Of a stretch of 64,000 nt of DNA, positions 22,851 through 34,740 are shown piece after piece. Numbering within the stretch: position 1 is the first letter of the stretch; each line of letters starts with the position of its first letter. The position numbers and the translations under genes were made by a program. Origin of the DNA: Epiperipatus broadwayi. Its lineage: Eukaryota > Onychophora > Udeonychophora > Euonychophora > Peripatidae. Location: the NCBI GenBank assembly GCA_028023455.1, contig JAQFVV010000050.1, positions 915,411 to 979,410 on the forward strand. The letters are read 5' to 3'. The notes under the pieces were generated by a model that saw only the letters and a program-made list of their open reading frames with translations, searched no databases and was not told the origin of the DNA.

Positions 22851-23095
22851 ATGATCAATAGATGGCGTCTTTACCAAAACCGCCGAAACAAGTGTAAAAT
22901 ATTTTTACATAAACGCAAAAGGAGTCAGAATTAACTACCTCTTTCATTTTGCTCACCTCCAGATCAGCTTGAAATCAGCTGATCTGGAGGTGAGCAAAAT
23001 GAAAGAGGTAGTTAATTCTGACTCCTTTTGCGTTTATGTAAAAATATTTTACACTTGTTTCGGCGGTTTTGGTAAAGACGCCATCTATTGATCAT
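22851..23095. repeat. Perfect palindrome, 119-bp arms, 7-bp spacer
   Basis: The left arm 22851-22969 (begins ATGATCAATAGATGGCGTC) and right arm 22977-23095 (ends GACGCCATCTATTGATCAT) are exact reverse complements by my base-by-base reading, separated by TGAAATC. The arms are less AT-rich than the surroundings and hold no open frame. TATA sequence follows directly on the right, and ACCTGCTATCACTTGTTATTT lies on the left. Likely a very recent foldback element, or a template-switch duplication. Confidence 0.95.
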
Positions 23096-23111
23096 ATATA
23101 TATATATATAT

Positions 23112-23695
23112 GACAGAGAGAGAGATCAGCAATCTAGTAAGGTTAGGCAAAGATGAATTACACACTCATATAATTATAGCCTTTCCATATGGATTTAGGA
23201 TTGTGCTCAAATAATAGATTTCCTTTTCATTTATTTTTAAATCCATATAAGTGGACAATTTGGGAGAGGTGGCAAAGTTGAGTTAATAGCATTCACATAA
23301 TTGTTTTTCCATGAGAGCTGTTAGGAAGGTCTTTAACATATAGAAAATATTGAAGTGTATTTTATCATCTTTTCTGTATAGATTAGCTCAATGGAAAATT
23401 AACAGACTCATAAAGTGATGGATCAGGAACTATTGACATGAAAATAAATACAATAAAATTCTCAGTTTGGTCAATTAAACAACAGTGATGATATTAAAAA
23501 AAATATTGCTTATTTATTTAAAAAAACATGGCTCTTTCAGAGATTTAAAACACTGTATTACTCTTAGCATAAGTGATAATGCCCCTCCCCCCAAAAAAAA
23601 ATTATAATGTAGAAAATCCCATAATGCTTTTACTGCCATTTTATTTGAAAACAAAATCTGAACAGTTATGGGAAGTCAGCTTAGATTTAAGAGAT
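23112..23695. other. AT-rich spacer with one tRNA-like stretch
   Basis: TTAGCTCAATGG at about 23384 resembles a tRNA A box, with a weak GGATCAGGAAC about 40 bases on. This is too little to call a tRNA gene; possibly a SINE remnant. Confidence 0.35.
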
Positions 23696-23698
23696 ACT

Positions 23699-24728
23699 GC
23701 CTTCGTTTGACGCAGAATAAAATGGTTTCCATGTATTTTTTTCTGGTCTCATTTCACCACAAATATTTTGGTATAAATAAGGTTTTTTGGTTGTTTATGA
23801 AATATATTTGATTATTTTTTACATACTAAGAGGTTGATTATTATTTAAAACATATATATATATTTAATTTATTCATTTTTTTTAAAGAAATAAAAGCTAA
23901 TAAACTTGATTGTAATATAATCAATGAAATGTACAACATATGTAATGTCATTATCTGTAAGAATCGTTTTAATTACAGTAATTATTATAACGAAAATATC
24001 ATATTTTAAAACAGAACTTGATATATCTATTATAATTTGCCTTCATTTGTTAAAAAAACAACAACTTAAATTTAAAAAAACATTTTGTTTGTTTTCTGAA
24101 AAAGAGTTTATATTAACTTGGTTGATAAAGTGTATAGATACATTGTTTCATTTGCAAGTCAGTTTTTAATTGGTTAAAAATGTCAAGTGTGATTTTTTAG
24201 ACTGTTATTTATTTTAAAAATTCCATTAAAATAAAATCAAGTCCAGCATATTTAGATTTAATACAAAATAAACATTATATACAGTAGCAAAAGTTGAACA
24301 TTTTCAAAAACACACACAGTGTTGAACAAAAGAAATGTCAAGTTGTTAATCAGCTAACCTGCTATCATGTGCTCAAATGACACATGACTTCTGTAAGTAA
24401 TCATGTGACCATGCAGTAATAATAATAAACAATATACAAATTTATTGCTGAGAAGAAAAGTGCTGTTAAAAATGATTTGCATCAGTGTGCCTTCATGTAC
24501 ACATATTTTCATATTTTTATTAAATAAAGCAAAATAAAATTGTAAAGTGAAATTCCATCTCATCTTTGTTTTGAAATTTATAATTAATTTACAAGCAGGA
24601 AATTTATTGACTTAAGAATTCTTAACAGCATTTGCTGAAATTCATTGATTTCTTTTCTTCTCTACACTTATTCCCTTAAAATAACTGAAATTAAAACATG
24701 GAGATGAAAATTTAATCTACTAATATAT
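23699..24728 (+). repeat. Direct duplication, copy 1 (~1.03 kb)
   Basis: About 85-90% identical by eye to 26374-27399 in the same orientation. Shared landmarks: GAATAAAATGGTTT, TTGGTTGTTTATGAAATAT, GTAATGTCATTATCTGTAAG, TATTAAATAAAGCAAAATAA and TTAAGAATTCTTAACAGC. No terminal repeats are apparent. It contains a short open frame after a pyrimidine-rich AG (about 23886-24011), discussed as a finding. Confidence 0.85.
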
Positions 24729-26373
24729 AGAACCGTTATTTTTGGTACAGCATGTGTTTGGTATTCTACTATAAAAGTAGATTGCTGAAAGTATATTTTA
24801 TAAAAATAATCTATTTAAAGAATGTAGATTTTTATTTAATAAATAAGATTTATTATTTTTATTGTAACCACCTTGATAATGAAAGAAAATGTATATACAT
24901 GTTGATTTTTTTAAGATAAGAAAAAAATGAAATTAACTGTAATTACAGAAGAAGGGAGATGTGATATTTTTCCTCCTTAATTAAACTATGGTCGATCGAA
25001 ATGTCAATCGCCAATATGAACTTAGAAAATGAAAAAAAAAAAAAATAGCGATTGTATTGTTTAAATTTTGTATTCATTTATTTTGGTTTATGGAATTATG
25101 TGAGTCCACAAACCAAAAATCAATGCTATATTAAAGATATAAAACCATGTACTGTGTGGAATTTTTAAGATTAATATTGTAAAATTAATTATAATAAAAA
25201 TAAGCTTTGTGGGAGAATTAAATTCTTGAAGAGATAAAGAAAAGTGTGACTAAGTACTTGCACAATAGAATCACCCCAATGGTATAAAAAAGCAACCTAA
25301 GAACTTTAATTGGTTCTTTCTTTGTTTCATTAATATTGTTCAAGGATTCTGAAAATTAGAGTGTTGTATTCACAGAGAAAGATCCAGAAAGCTGTAGAAA
25401 AATGTTTTGTCACATGTTTTTTTACCTGTAAAAATAATTCAAATCAGATGCACTGCGAAGCAGACACAGTCTCTGATGCCTTCTTCCTAGCTAAAATCGA
25501 GAGGATGCCTTGATTCAAAATGCCATGCCTACATAATACCAGGACCACAGCAAGCTAATAATAAAAAAACACTACAACTGGACTTAATGGATCTGATAAT
25601 TTTTAGAAACAAGAAAGCCATGACATTGTATACACCTATTATATGTCATTAAACTTATTCAAAGAAATAACAGGTAAGATTAATGACAGCTCTATGACTT
25701 ACTTTACTGCTTATCTGAACTAATAATATAAAATTTTAATGAGATAATAAGACAGATGAATTAAACTTTATTATTGCTAACAGAATTCCTAGATTAAAAT
25801 TGGTACTTAAGAAGGTGCATTGATAATAATACTGATAAGGTCAGTATTAATAGCTAATTGTCATTTATAGTAAGTACCTGCTACTAGTTTATTAAATATA
25901 TATGGTAATCTTTAATCCTTAGAAATACTATTTATTTAGATTCATCCATATATGAATGCTAATACATATAATTAATTTACTAAATCTCTATAAATAGAAA
26001 CCCAATATGAAAAAAAATATTGTAATTAAAAAAAGAGGAAAAAAATCAATCTTAATTAACACTGTGACAGTGTTTTCAGCTAATACAGTCCAATGGACAC
26101 TCATCCTGAAACAAATAAATAAAAGCTGTCACATGTTATACTTCTCTTTTATATCACATATAATATAACTCTGGGTTAGATTGATCAGGAAATATAATCA
26201 TGTTTTTCCTAATATTTACTTATTAAATTAAAAAGGAGGATGTGATTGGTTATATCATAAATGTTAATCAGTTATACTTGTATATACAGTATAAATGATT
26301 CAAAACCCCTTGGGTAAGCAGGATCTATATAAATATAATAAAAGAATAACAGATAAAAAAGCTACAATCCACT
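24729..26373. other. AT-rich spacer between duplicated segments
   Basis: No coding signal or repeat identified. A slightly more mixed patch at 25440-25560 has no open frame. Confidence 0.5.
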
Positions 26374-27399
26374 TTTGTTTGACACAGAGTAAAATGGTTT
26401 TTGGGTATTTGTTTTTTGGTCTCATTTTAACACAATGATTTTGATATAAACAAAATTTTTTGCTTGTTTATAAAATATTTTTGCTTATTTTTACATACTA
26501 ATTGGTTGATTATTATTTAAAATAAAAATAATACACATATATATTTTTAATTTTTTCATCTATCTTTTTTTTTTTAGAAATAGAAGCTAATAAGCTTGAT
26601 TTTAATATAAACAATGAAATCTACGACATGTGTAATGTCATTATCTGTAAGGATACTTTCAATTACAGTAATTATTATAAAGAAAATATCAGATTTTAAA
26701 ACAGAACTTGATATATCTATTATAATATACCTTCATTTGTTAAAAAAACCAACAACTTAAAGTTAAAAACATTTTGCATTTTGTCTGTTTTCTGAAAGAG
26801 AGTTTACCCTAACATGGTTGATAAAGTGTATGGCTCATTGTTTCATTTGTATGTCAGCTTCTAAGTGGTTAAAAATGTCTGTTATTCATTTATAAAATTG
26901 CATTAAAATGAAATCAAGTCCAGCTTACTGAGATTTGATATAAAATAAACATTATTCACAGTAGCAAAGATTGATCATTTCAAAAACACTGAATGTGTTG
27001 AACAAAAAATGTCAAATTGTTAACCAGCTAATCTGCTATCATGAGCTCAAATGTCACATGATTTAATCATCTGACCATGCACTAATAATAATAAGCAATA
27101 TACTAATTTACTGCTGAAAAAATGAGTTGTTAAAAATTATTTACATCAGCATGCCTTCATGTACACATATTTTCATATTTTTATTAAATAAAGCAAAATA
27201 AAATTGTGAAGTGAAATTCCATTCTATCTTTGTTTTGAAATTTATAATTACTTTACAAGCAGGAAATTTATTGACTTAAGAATTCTTAACAGCATTTGCT
27301 GAAATTCATTGATTTTTTTTCTTCTTCTCTATACTTCTTCTCCTTAAAATAACAAATTAAAATTATAGAGATGAAAATTTAATTTACTAATATATATAT
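26374..27399 (+). repeat. Direct duplication, copy 2 (~1.03 kb)
   Basis: Second copy of the segment at 23699-24728, about 2.67 kb downstream, same orientation. Divergence is spread evenly, with small indels, as expected for a neutral old duplication or two copies of an unrecognised dispersed repeat. Confidence 0.85.
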
Positions 27400-28360
27400 C
27401 ATCAGTTCTTAATCACACTAAGCCTTTATTCAAATCTTTCATCATTGATTTAGCATTTCTGTTATATATATATTGGCTTTTAAAATTATGCTTACAATTC
27501 AGTGTTGATCAAAACAATGTATGCTAATCAAATATGGCCATTTTTAAATAGCATTATATATATATATAAGAAAGATATATTATATTAAATTCTGCATAAT
27601 ATTATTAAACTAAATTTGGGATCATAGATGTCACTGCAATCTGTTTTCAAGCTGACATTTTGAAAATATTTTTTTAATATATCGTACATTTTTTTTTTGG
27701 AAGATGAGGGACAGTTGAGTATACATTTTGGTCAAAATAAAGAATTCATATTTAATAATGATAAGGCAATGATTGAGAAGTATTGTAAAGATGGATATAA
27801 AATGTAAGAGAGATATACTTTTTGGTGGTGGAAATAAATAAGAAATAAGTATATGATAAATTAAAAAAAAGAAGTATGGATTATATAGGTATAATAGGTA
27901 TAACATTTTATAAAAAGTAATAGATCTTACAAGACTAATGTAAAAATGATATAATAATGGATCTTATGAAAAGAATTTTAAAAACACCACTAAGATAAGC
28001 CCTAATACAAATATGTTGGTAGTGGCAAAGGATATTTTTAAAAAATAAGTTGTTCAAGTTTTTATAAAAGAAAGAATTAGTAAGGTAAAGTTCTTGTTTA
28101 TTTTTCCAATATAGAAACTTATAAATGATAATAGAACAATTAAAAAATGTTAATTGGAAAGAGGGAAAGATAAATAAAAAAGAGTTAAAATTAACTAGGT
28201 TAAACTTTAGTTTTATTTTTGTGTACATAATTAAAAATGGAATGTCTAGGCAAAAAGACACTGAGAATAAATAATTATAAAGATTGATACAGTCTAATAA
28301 TTAGATGTTAAATATTAAAAATAATGTAAAAAATTTATAAAGTTGGCATATATGAATAAT
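27400..28360. other. AT-rich spacer, no supported gene
   Basis: Minus-strand frames of 91 and 108 codons here are rich in Phe, Ile, Leu and Lys from the AT bias; I see no domain. Confidence 0.5.
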
Positions 28361-29216
28361 ACACCTGGGTCTCATTTTATGCAGATTATTTTAATGCAAT
28401 TTTGAAGTTATGTGATTCATGTTTCTTCTTAATATCCTTCATATTTCACTATATTTATTAGATATCAAGAATTTAAATTAATAATAACTTGTTTTGACTT
28501 GAAATACTTTTTTTTCTTTCAAAAATATAACATTACATTAGCAGCTTATGTTAATATGGCCATAAGCTGTATTTAGAATCTTAGCTTCTATGTAAATAAC
28601 CTACTTATACTAATGAGTAAATAATAATAATAGATTTATATATATATGTATAAAAATATCGCAATAAATATTCAAAAATTTTAAACTTTTAAAACATATT
28701 TTGTTAGATATTAACAGAAATAAATATTTTTTTAGATTTTTAAAATAAATAATAACGAAGGTTTTATTGATTTTATAAACTGAAAATAATCTTTCGAATG
28801 ATAAATGTCTAATCTTTTTGCATAATTGCTGAGAGATTCTTGACTTCATTTAAGAAGAAGCTACAGTACATCACATCACATTGAATCTGATTTCTTACTA
28901 GTTCACAAATGAACATGGTAATGATTAATCATGCATGAAAAAATGTAAAATTAAATACTGTAGTTAATAAAAAAAGTAAAAAGTGTTTGTCTTATATTAA
29001 TTTTTTTCATATATTTGAAATTTTTTATTAGTCACACTTTATTTCCTTATTTTTTTAATGCGAATTTTAAAGTAATTTTTCCTTGTTGCTTTGCTTTTAT
29101 GCCAATTTCTGAAAATTATGGGAACCTATCCCCATTTTTCAAGGTAAATTTTTGTGCAATTTCTTTTGTGCGTGTTTTCTGAGGAACCTATCTTCTGTAT
29201 AAAATGAGACCCAGGT
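28361..29216. mobile_element. ACACCTGGG terminal-inverted-repeat element (D2)
   Basis: It starts ACACCTGGGTCTCATTTTAT and ends ATAAAATGAGACCCAGGT. The right ~230 bp match the left end of the element at 21143 and the left end matches that element's right end, so the two copies are in opposite orientation. No transposase frame. A LINE 3' fragment (28825-28895) is embedded in it. Confidence 0.78.
28825..28897 (+). pseudogene. Short LINE 3'-end fragment
   Basis: GCTGAGAGATTCTTGACTTC, then AAGAAG-CTACAGTACATCACATCACAT, matches the 3' terminus of the LINE fragments at 6710-7440 and 37660-38412, including the CATCA repeat tail. It lies inside the element at 28361. Confidence 0.6.
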
Positions 29217-29559
29217 ATATATAAAAACAACTAGAAAATTATATTGATGATAAAAGAACAGCTCTCTACTTTAGCACCATCTATTGAAAGTTTGAGTAAT
29301 CAATGATTACTACATTGTAGTGCATTTAAAACAGTATTGCTAAAGAAGATTCTGGATGCTGGATTTATTAATAAGGACTTGGAATTCAAAATTGCAAGTA
29401 ATGCAGTTATGTATCTATCAGTCATTTTTCATTTCATTTTACTATTAAAATTGAAAGCCTGAAACCCAAAACAACCTAACGTTTTAAATCCATGCTTATC
29501 TGATTAAGCATATATATAGATCAGATCATGGGTTAATAGCTATATCTTTTAGTAACCTC

Positions 29560-30015
29560 ATTTCTTTTCTAATTGTAAGTGCCTTTTTCCCCTGTGAAGA
29601 AATTTTAACACTGACAAATTAAGATAAATAATTGTATAAGTTACCAATAGCTCAAACAAGTTCTTAATTGATAAGTTCGGTAAGAGAAAACATTTAAAAT
29701 CTCTATCTGGAACATTCCCATCCCCAGACCAATTGGTTTCAAGCTTTTGGGTCACCTCAGTGAGGAGCTAGAGTATTCAGACACTAGATCTAAAATATCA
29801 ATTCAGAGCCCAACACTTGTTTCATATGTAACATTTAAGTAGAAACTCTGATATTTTCAGACATGCTTGAAAACAATTGGTCTGGGAATGGGAAGGTTCT
29901 AGATAGAGATTTTAAATGTTTTCTTTTAGCATACTTATCAATTAAGAGTTTGCTTGAGCTATTGGTACACTCCCTATATTACATATTTGTAAATACAAGC
30001 TCATAAAAGCAATAC
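29560..30015. mobile_element. Family B foldback element (B2)
   Basis: The arms carry AAATCTCTATCTGGAACATTCCCATCCC (left, split reading) and, inverted, GGGAATGGGAAGGTTCTAGA (right). The minus-strand core at 29721-29765 reads CCUCA-CUGAGGU-GACC-CAAAA-GCUU-GAAACC-AAUU-GGUC-UGGGGA. Stem III is a clear 3-bp hairpin and stem I pairs, but A9 is U and stem II has a mismatch. The right arm keeps only the GAAAA-CAAUUGGUC half. Confidence 0.7.
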
Positions 30016-30275
30016 CACACTATATATGACTGGCTTTATTGATTATTATATATTGAATTAAATATAATAAAAATAAAAATTAGGAAATTATATCAATGTA
30101 AACAGAGATAAGCTTTAAGATTTTGATGTTGCCAAAAATGATCAATTGCTATTAATTGACTACTCCTGAGTCAAGGCCAGTTTTCTCATATACCTGTAAT
30201 ATACATGTTAAATCACAGGCTGCTTTAAATGAGGATATATATATAATACAATACCCATTATAAAATATATATATA

Positions 30276-30697
30276 AGAAAAAACAAAAATTAACGGTAAA
30301 TACAATATTATAGTCTAAATTATTTTGTAGTGCTTTCAATTACATGATAATCCTCATCAGCTTTAACTGAATTTCAAATTTTTAAGCTTAATGTTACATA
30401 TATTTCCATAAGCTGTGTATGGCCGTATTTGAAGTTTGCCTATTAATAACATCGTTCTTATATTTATCAATTAATATTGCCTCTTTAATTTTCCTCTTTT
30501 TATGATTTCTTTCTTCCATTAATATTTTTATTTCATTACTATTAAATGTAAACTTATAATTACAAGTTTTTTCATGGTCAAAGAATACTGAAGCTGTATT
30601 AAATTGACTATTTACATTATTTTTAATTCGATTATATAATAAATGATGCTCCTTCAATCTTTTATCCACAGAACACCTTGATTCACCGATGTAAATA
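30276..30697 (-). pseudogene. Penelope-like element, GIY-YIG C-terminal fragment (left)
   Basis: The minus strand reads YIGESRCSVDKRLKEHHLL, then a Lys/Asn-rich linker and FDHEKT...NSNEIKILMEERNHKKRKIKEA...SLWKYM, then a stop and a 3' region. YIG-ES and the following R-KEH match the C-terminal GIY-YIG endonuclease of EN-bearing Penelope-like retroelements. The upstream half (GIY part and RT) is missing. The 3' region has GCTGATGAGGATTATCATGT followed by AATTGAAAGC, a weak hammerhead-like segment. The copy is joined head-to-head with the plus-strand copy that begins at about 30698. Confidence 0.75.
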
Positions 30698-31185
30698 TAA
30701 GAGTGATAAAATTTTAAATATTGAACTCTTTGCTAATGAACTTTTAAAGGTTGATTATGATAAAAACTAAATCTTGCATACAGTAAATTCATTTAATAAT
30801 AAGAAAAGTATTTGCAGTATTACTTTAGATAATAAAAAATGAATATCTATACCGTTTATAAATAACATGCAATCTAAATTAATTAAGAATATATTTTAAA
30901 AAAAGTATAATATTTCATTTTGTGTTCCTCCAAATGTTAATAGATTGACTAATAATTCTAAGAGTATAATTCCTAAATTGCAAAGAAGTAATATAATTTA
31001 TCAAATTTCGTGTGGATGTCAGAAATTTTACATCGGTGAATCGAGATGTTCTGTGGAAAAAAGATTGAAGGAGCATCAATTATTATATAATCAAATTAAA
31101 AATAATGTAAATAGTCAATTTAATACAGCTTCAGTATTCTTTGACCATAAAAAACTTTTAATTATAAGTTTACATTTAATAGTAA
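30698..31185 (+). pseudogene. Penelope-like element, RT-linker and GIY-YIG fragment (right)
   Basis: Plus-strand reading with three in-frame stops before the open part: IPFINNMQSKLIKNIF, YNISFCVPPNVNRLTN, IIPKLQRSNIIYQISCGCQK, FYIGESRCSVEKRLKEHQ, then FDHKK. This is the usual order at the end of Penelope-like proteins: RT thumb and linker, then GIY (here IIY), YIG, and R-KEH. The pair of Cys (SCGC) before FYIG is typical. From 30945 the open frame runs through the domain and then into a family B repeat at about 31186 that truncates it. It is 5'-truncated and inactive. The final 35 codons are not element sequence. Confidence 0.8.
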
Positions 31186-31480
31186 TGGGCATGCTGATAG
31201 CTGTAAACAAGATTTTTGATAAATGCCACAAGAGAAAGCATTTAAAATCTCTATGTAGAATTATCCCTATCCCTGTGCCAGTTTCAAGCTATTGGCTTTA
31301 GGCAGTCTGGTGCTAGGACATTCATCTGCTAGATCTAAAATACAAATTCTATCCCAGCATTTATTGAATTTAACTACTAAGTAGAACATCTGAAAATTTC
31401 AGACATCTATATGTCTTCAAATCCAGCTATCTAACTTAAATAGCGATATGGAACTGAATTAAATTTAGATACATAATATA
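31186..31480. mobile_element. Partial family B foldback (B3) truncating the Penelope fragment
   Basis: GGCATGCTGATAGCTGTAAAC leads into family sequence GATAAATGCCACAAGAGAAA and ATCCCTATCCC-GTGCCAGT. The hammerhead-like core (31259-31311, minus) is degraded. Only one arm is clear. Confidence 0.6.
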
Positions 31481-31529
31481 TTAATAGTCTTAGCAGTACA
31501 ACATTGCCAACGCCTTAAAAGCCAAAGTA

Positions 31530-32250
31530 TAATAGTAAGAAAACCAAGTCATACATCACATGACTTAATTAGCTTGTATTTACAGATGTAATATAATGAG
31601 CATGTTAATAGCTCCAAATAAGCTTTTCAATAAATGCTGCTAGAGAAAATATTTAAATTCTCTATCTAGATTTATCCCTTTCCCCAAACTGGTTTTGAGC
31701 TAATGGCTCTTATCAGTGAGGCACTAGAACATTCAGACACTAGGTCTAAAATACAAACCAATCACAGCATTTATTGAAAACATTACTATTAAATAGAAAA
31801 TCTAAAATTTTCAGACATTTATATGCTTTCAAATCCAGTTATCTAACTTAAATAGCCATATGGGACTGAACTAAATTCAGATACACCATATATTAATAGC
31901 CTTAGCAATATAACACTGCCAAAGCCTTAAAAGCCAAACTATAATAAACTATTTAAGTTAAATAGCTGAATTTGAAATCATATAGATGTCTGAAATTTTC
32001 AGATTTCCCACTTAATAGCTAAGTATTTGATAAATTCTAGATTGAGTTTGTATTTTAGATCTAGTGTCTGAATGTCCTAGTGCCTCATTGATAAGAGTCA
32101 TTAGCTTGAAACCAGATTGGGGATAGAGATAATTCTAGATAGAGATTTTAAATGCTTTCTATTGCTGCATTTATTGAAAAGCTTGTTAGAACTATTAGCA
32201 TATTCATTATATTACATTTGTAAATACAAACTAATTAAGTCATGTGATAT
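31530..32250. mobile_element. Family B foldback element (B4), ~720 bp
   Basis: The ends are inverted: CACATGACTTAATTAGCTTG and, at the right, AACTAATTAAGTCATGTG, with TGTAATATAATGAGCATG / ATATTCATTATATTACA inside. The minus core at 31681-31721 reads CCUCA-CUGAUAA-GAGC-CAUUA-GCUC-AAAACC-AGUU-UGGGGA, with perfect stems I (one wobble) and II but G8 and G12 changed. The plus core at 32082-32122 has C3 changed (UUGAUAA) and stem II GAGU/GCUU. Middle sequence includes AGCCATATGGGACTGAACTA, shared with B6. Confidence 0.78.
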
Positions 32251-34300
32251 ATTATAATAAAATATAAATTGTTAAAAGAAATAACTTCATGTATGATTTT
32301 GAACAAGAAAATTTATTTGAGATAATGAAAGAAGAAATTTAAAAATAACATGTTGAATAAGATGGTGCTTTAAATGAGGATAACTTATTGAGGTATATAT
32401 TGGGAATAATAATAAAAAGATATGGAATAAAGTATTATTCTAGAAATCACTAAGAGTATTTTGAAAAAATAAAAGTTGGAATGTATTATGAAACTATAAT
32501 GATGCATTCATAACTTGATTTATTAAAGAGAGAATAGCCCCACCCCAATATAAAATTTCTCAACTTGATGAAAAAATATATTTTTTTTAAAAAATGTAAA
32601 TTTCCCTTAATTGAAAACTTCAATTCCATGTTTGTGTAAATTTATATACTTTTATATAAAATACACATATACATGTAATTTGTTCAAATACTTATGATAT
32701 TTGAAAATTTTTTAAATTCACTATCAATTGCAAATATTTTTGCTTTTAATTTATTATCAATTATTGTTAACTGATTATTGTTAATGCTAATATTGTTATT
32801 ACAAATTGTGTTATAATTATAAATTTTAATCCAAGATATCTTATTTTTTTAATCTTTTTCTATTTTGAATATTTGTGTTATGTGTATATCACTGAGACAG
32901 ATAATTTGCTATGTCTCAAATCTATATATGTAGAAGCATAGAGGTTGCAGTTAAAAAAAAAATCTACTAGTAAATTTTGAAATCTTTTTAATTTAATTCT
33001 AAACTAAAAATAATTATAGAAGTATCTTTGCAAGGGTATACTTGCACACACACATGAATCGCTAAAATAATTTATATTTATTAGAAGTAATGTAAATAAT
33101 TTTCTTATCTTTTATATAAGATTATTTTTAAAACATTGTAAACCAATGTTTAACCTCAAAATAAAATTTTAATCTGTTGTAATAACAAAAATCTAAAAGT
33201 TAAGGTTATTAAGATAAGACATGTAATTAATTAATTAATACAGAATGTAAAAATGTTCTATTTTAAGTGATATCCTACTTTAATTGATTAAAAACCTGGC
33301 TATTTTAAGTTGTTAATGTAACAAATTCTAAAAAAAAAGTGTGGGAGCACACTAGACTGAATGGATATAAAAATTCCTCAAACTCTATTTCTTCATGCTC
33401 ATTTATAGATTCATTCATTGATTGCTTCATCAAAATTTTCCTACTCTATTAGTCAAGATTGTATTCCAAATACTGAAGCTTTTCATTCTGTGTGACAAGC
33501 CATCCTTCTTGATAGTTATTTCATCAAAATTATTGATACTCTGACAACAGTTCATGACATGTGACCTGCAATTAGAAAATAAACTGACCAATTTTTAATA
33601 GTTGTGTTTCCTGGAATATGTGCAGCTAGGCATTTACCAAAGGTTTACTCTGTGATCTAAGCTTAGCTCCAACTTCCAACATGTCTTAAATTCACAAATC
33701 TTTAAAAAGCTGACCTCCGAAAAAACTATCCTATATGGAAGTCTATCAACGAACAAACAACAAAATTACAATGACAGCATGTACAAAATATCTACTTCTT
33801 CAAAGAATTTATGAAACAGAAGAGTGACACACATAAGGACTTGGAGAAAATATAAATTTTAAAATAAGCCAGATGTTGTTATAAGTGTTTTCCTTACATA
33901 TATGCATATTAATTTTGATAACTATGCTATTAGATTTAAATATTTTTATTTATTTATGCATTTCATTAATTTCATGGATGGGTTTTTATTATTATTAATA
34001 GGATAGACGACAATTGAAATAAATAATAGACCTTAAGTTAATTTTAAAAATTCATACTGTTGAATAACAAAATATTTTTAATGCTTTTTTATTAAATGTT
34101 TCATAATTTGGTGCTATTAGTGATTACATTAGTCTAAAGGAAACAAAACTTTTATTAAATAAAACAAATTGAGAAATTCATAGATTAATATTTTCCCATT
34201 AAACTTATTTCTACAAAATGTTTCAAATCTCTTTATTTATATGTGTATGCAAGGAATATTAAAGTATAAGAGTCAAATTTGTGCATACTATCATAGCCTA
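32251..34300. other. AT-rich spacer, nothing recognised
   Basis: No gene or repeat assignment. A less AT-rich patch at 33350-33800 has no open frame. Confidence 0.5.
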
Positions 34301-34309
34301 TGTATAATA

Positions 34310-34400
34310 AATTATATATAGCTATGGGTGTTGTTAAGACAACCAAATGTAAATCCACTATCTTTTTGGAATGACCTGGGTTTGATCACATTGTGCTGTG
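34310..34400 (+). other. Possible tRNA-like SINE remnant
   Basis: TATAGCTATGGGTGTTGTTAA resembles an A-box region, and CCTGGGTTTGATCAC about 60 bases on resembles a B box. No folding or tail evidence; low confidence. Confidence 0.25.
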
Positions 34401-34673
34401 CCTGAGAAAATTGTATAGGTCTGCATAAGTTAGTAATTTAAATCTTATAAAATATAAATATTCCCTTAAGAATCATTTTTATATGCTTTTTCTGAAATAC
34501 TATTCTAGAGAAATAAAAGAGTCTGAATTAACTTTTCACTTAGTTCTTATCTGAAGGAACTCATCCATGAAAGAACATTACCTTCTTTTAATTTAATTTT
34601 ATTTTGGTGAAATGTGTTTTTTTTATATTTAATTTTTTTATAAACTTAGTATTATGAATGTTTTTTCTACAGT

Positions 34674-34740
34674 ACAGGCTTTTTCATACCTGCACTTCTA
34701 TATGTAATATATAAGTCTGAGTTCCAACCCCTATATAAAC
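34674..34740 (-). mobile_element. Family C terminal fragment (C7)
   Basis: AGGCTTTTTCATACCTGCAC, then ATATGTAATATATAAG and GAGTTCCAACCCC match the direct-repeat end plus inverted B box of the family C element at 14286. Confidence 0.5.

Noticed and set aside
22851-23095. Hammerhead in the perfect palindrome
   Set aside because: CGCC-GAAAC is present, but no CUGANGA precedes it at a usable distance.
27631-28261. Two minus-strand frames of 91 and 108 codons
   Set aside because: Low-complexity Phe/Ile/Leu-rich translations in AT-rich spacer; no motif.
30330-30372. CTGATGAGG...TGAAAGC in the Penelope 3' region as a hammerhead
   Set aside because: Stem II (GAUUA/UAAUU) can form only with an extra unpaired base, and no stem I was found; kept as a weak hint only.
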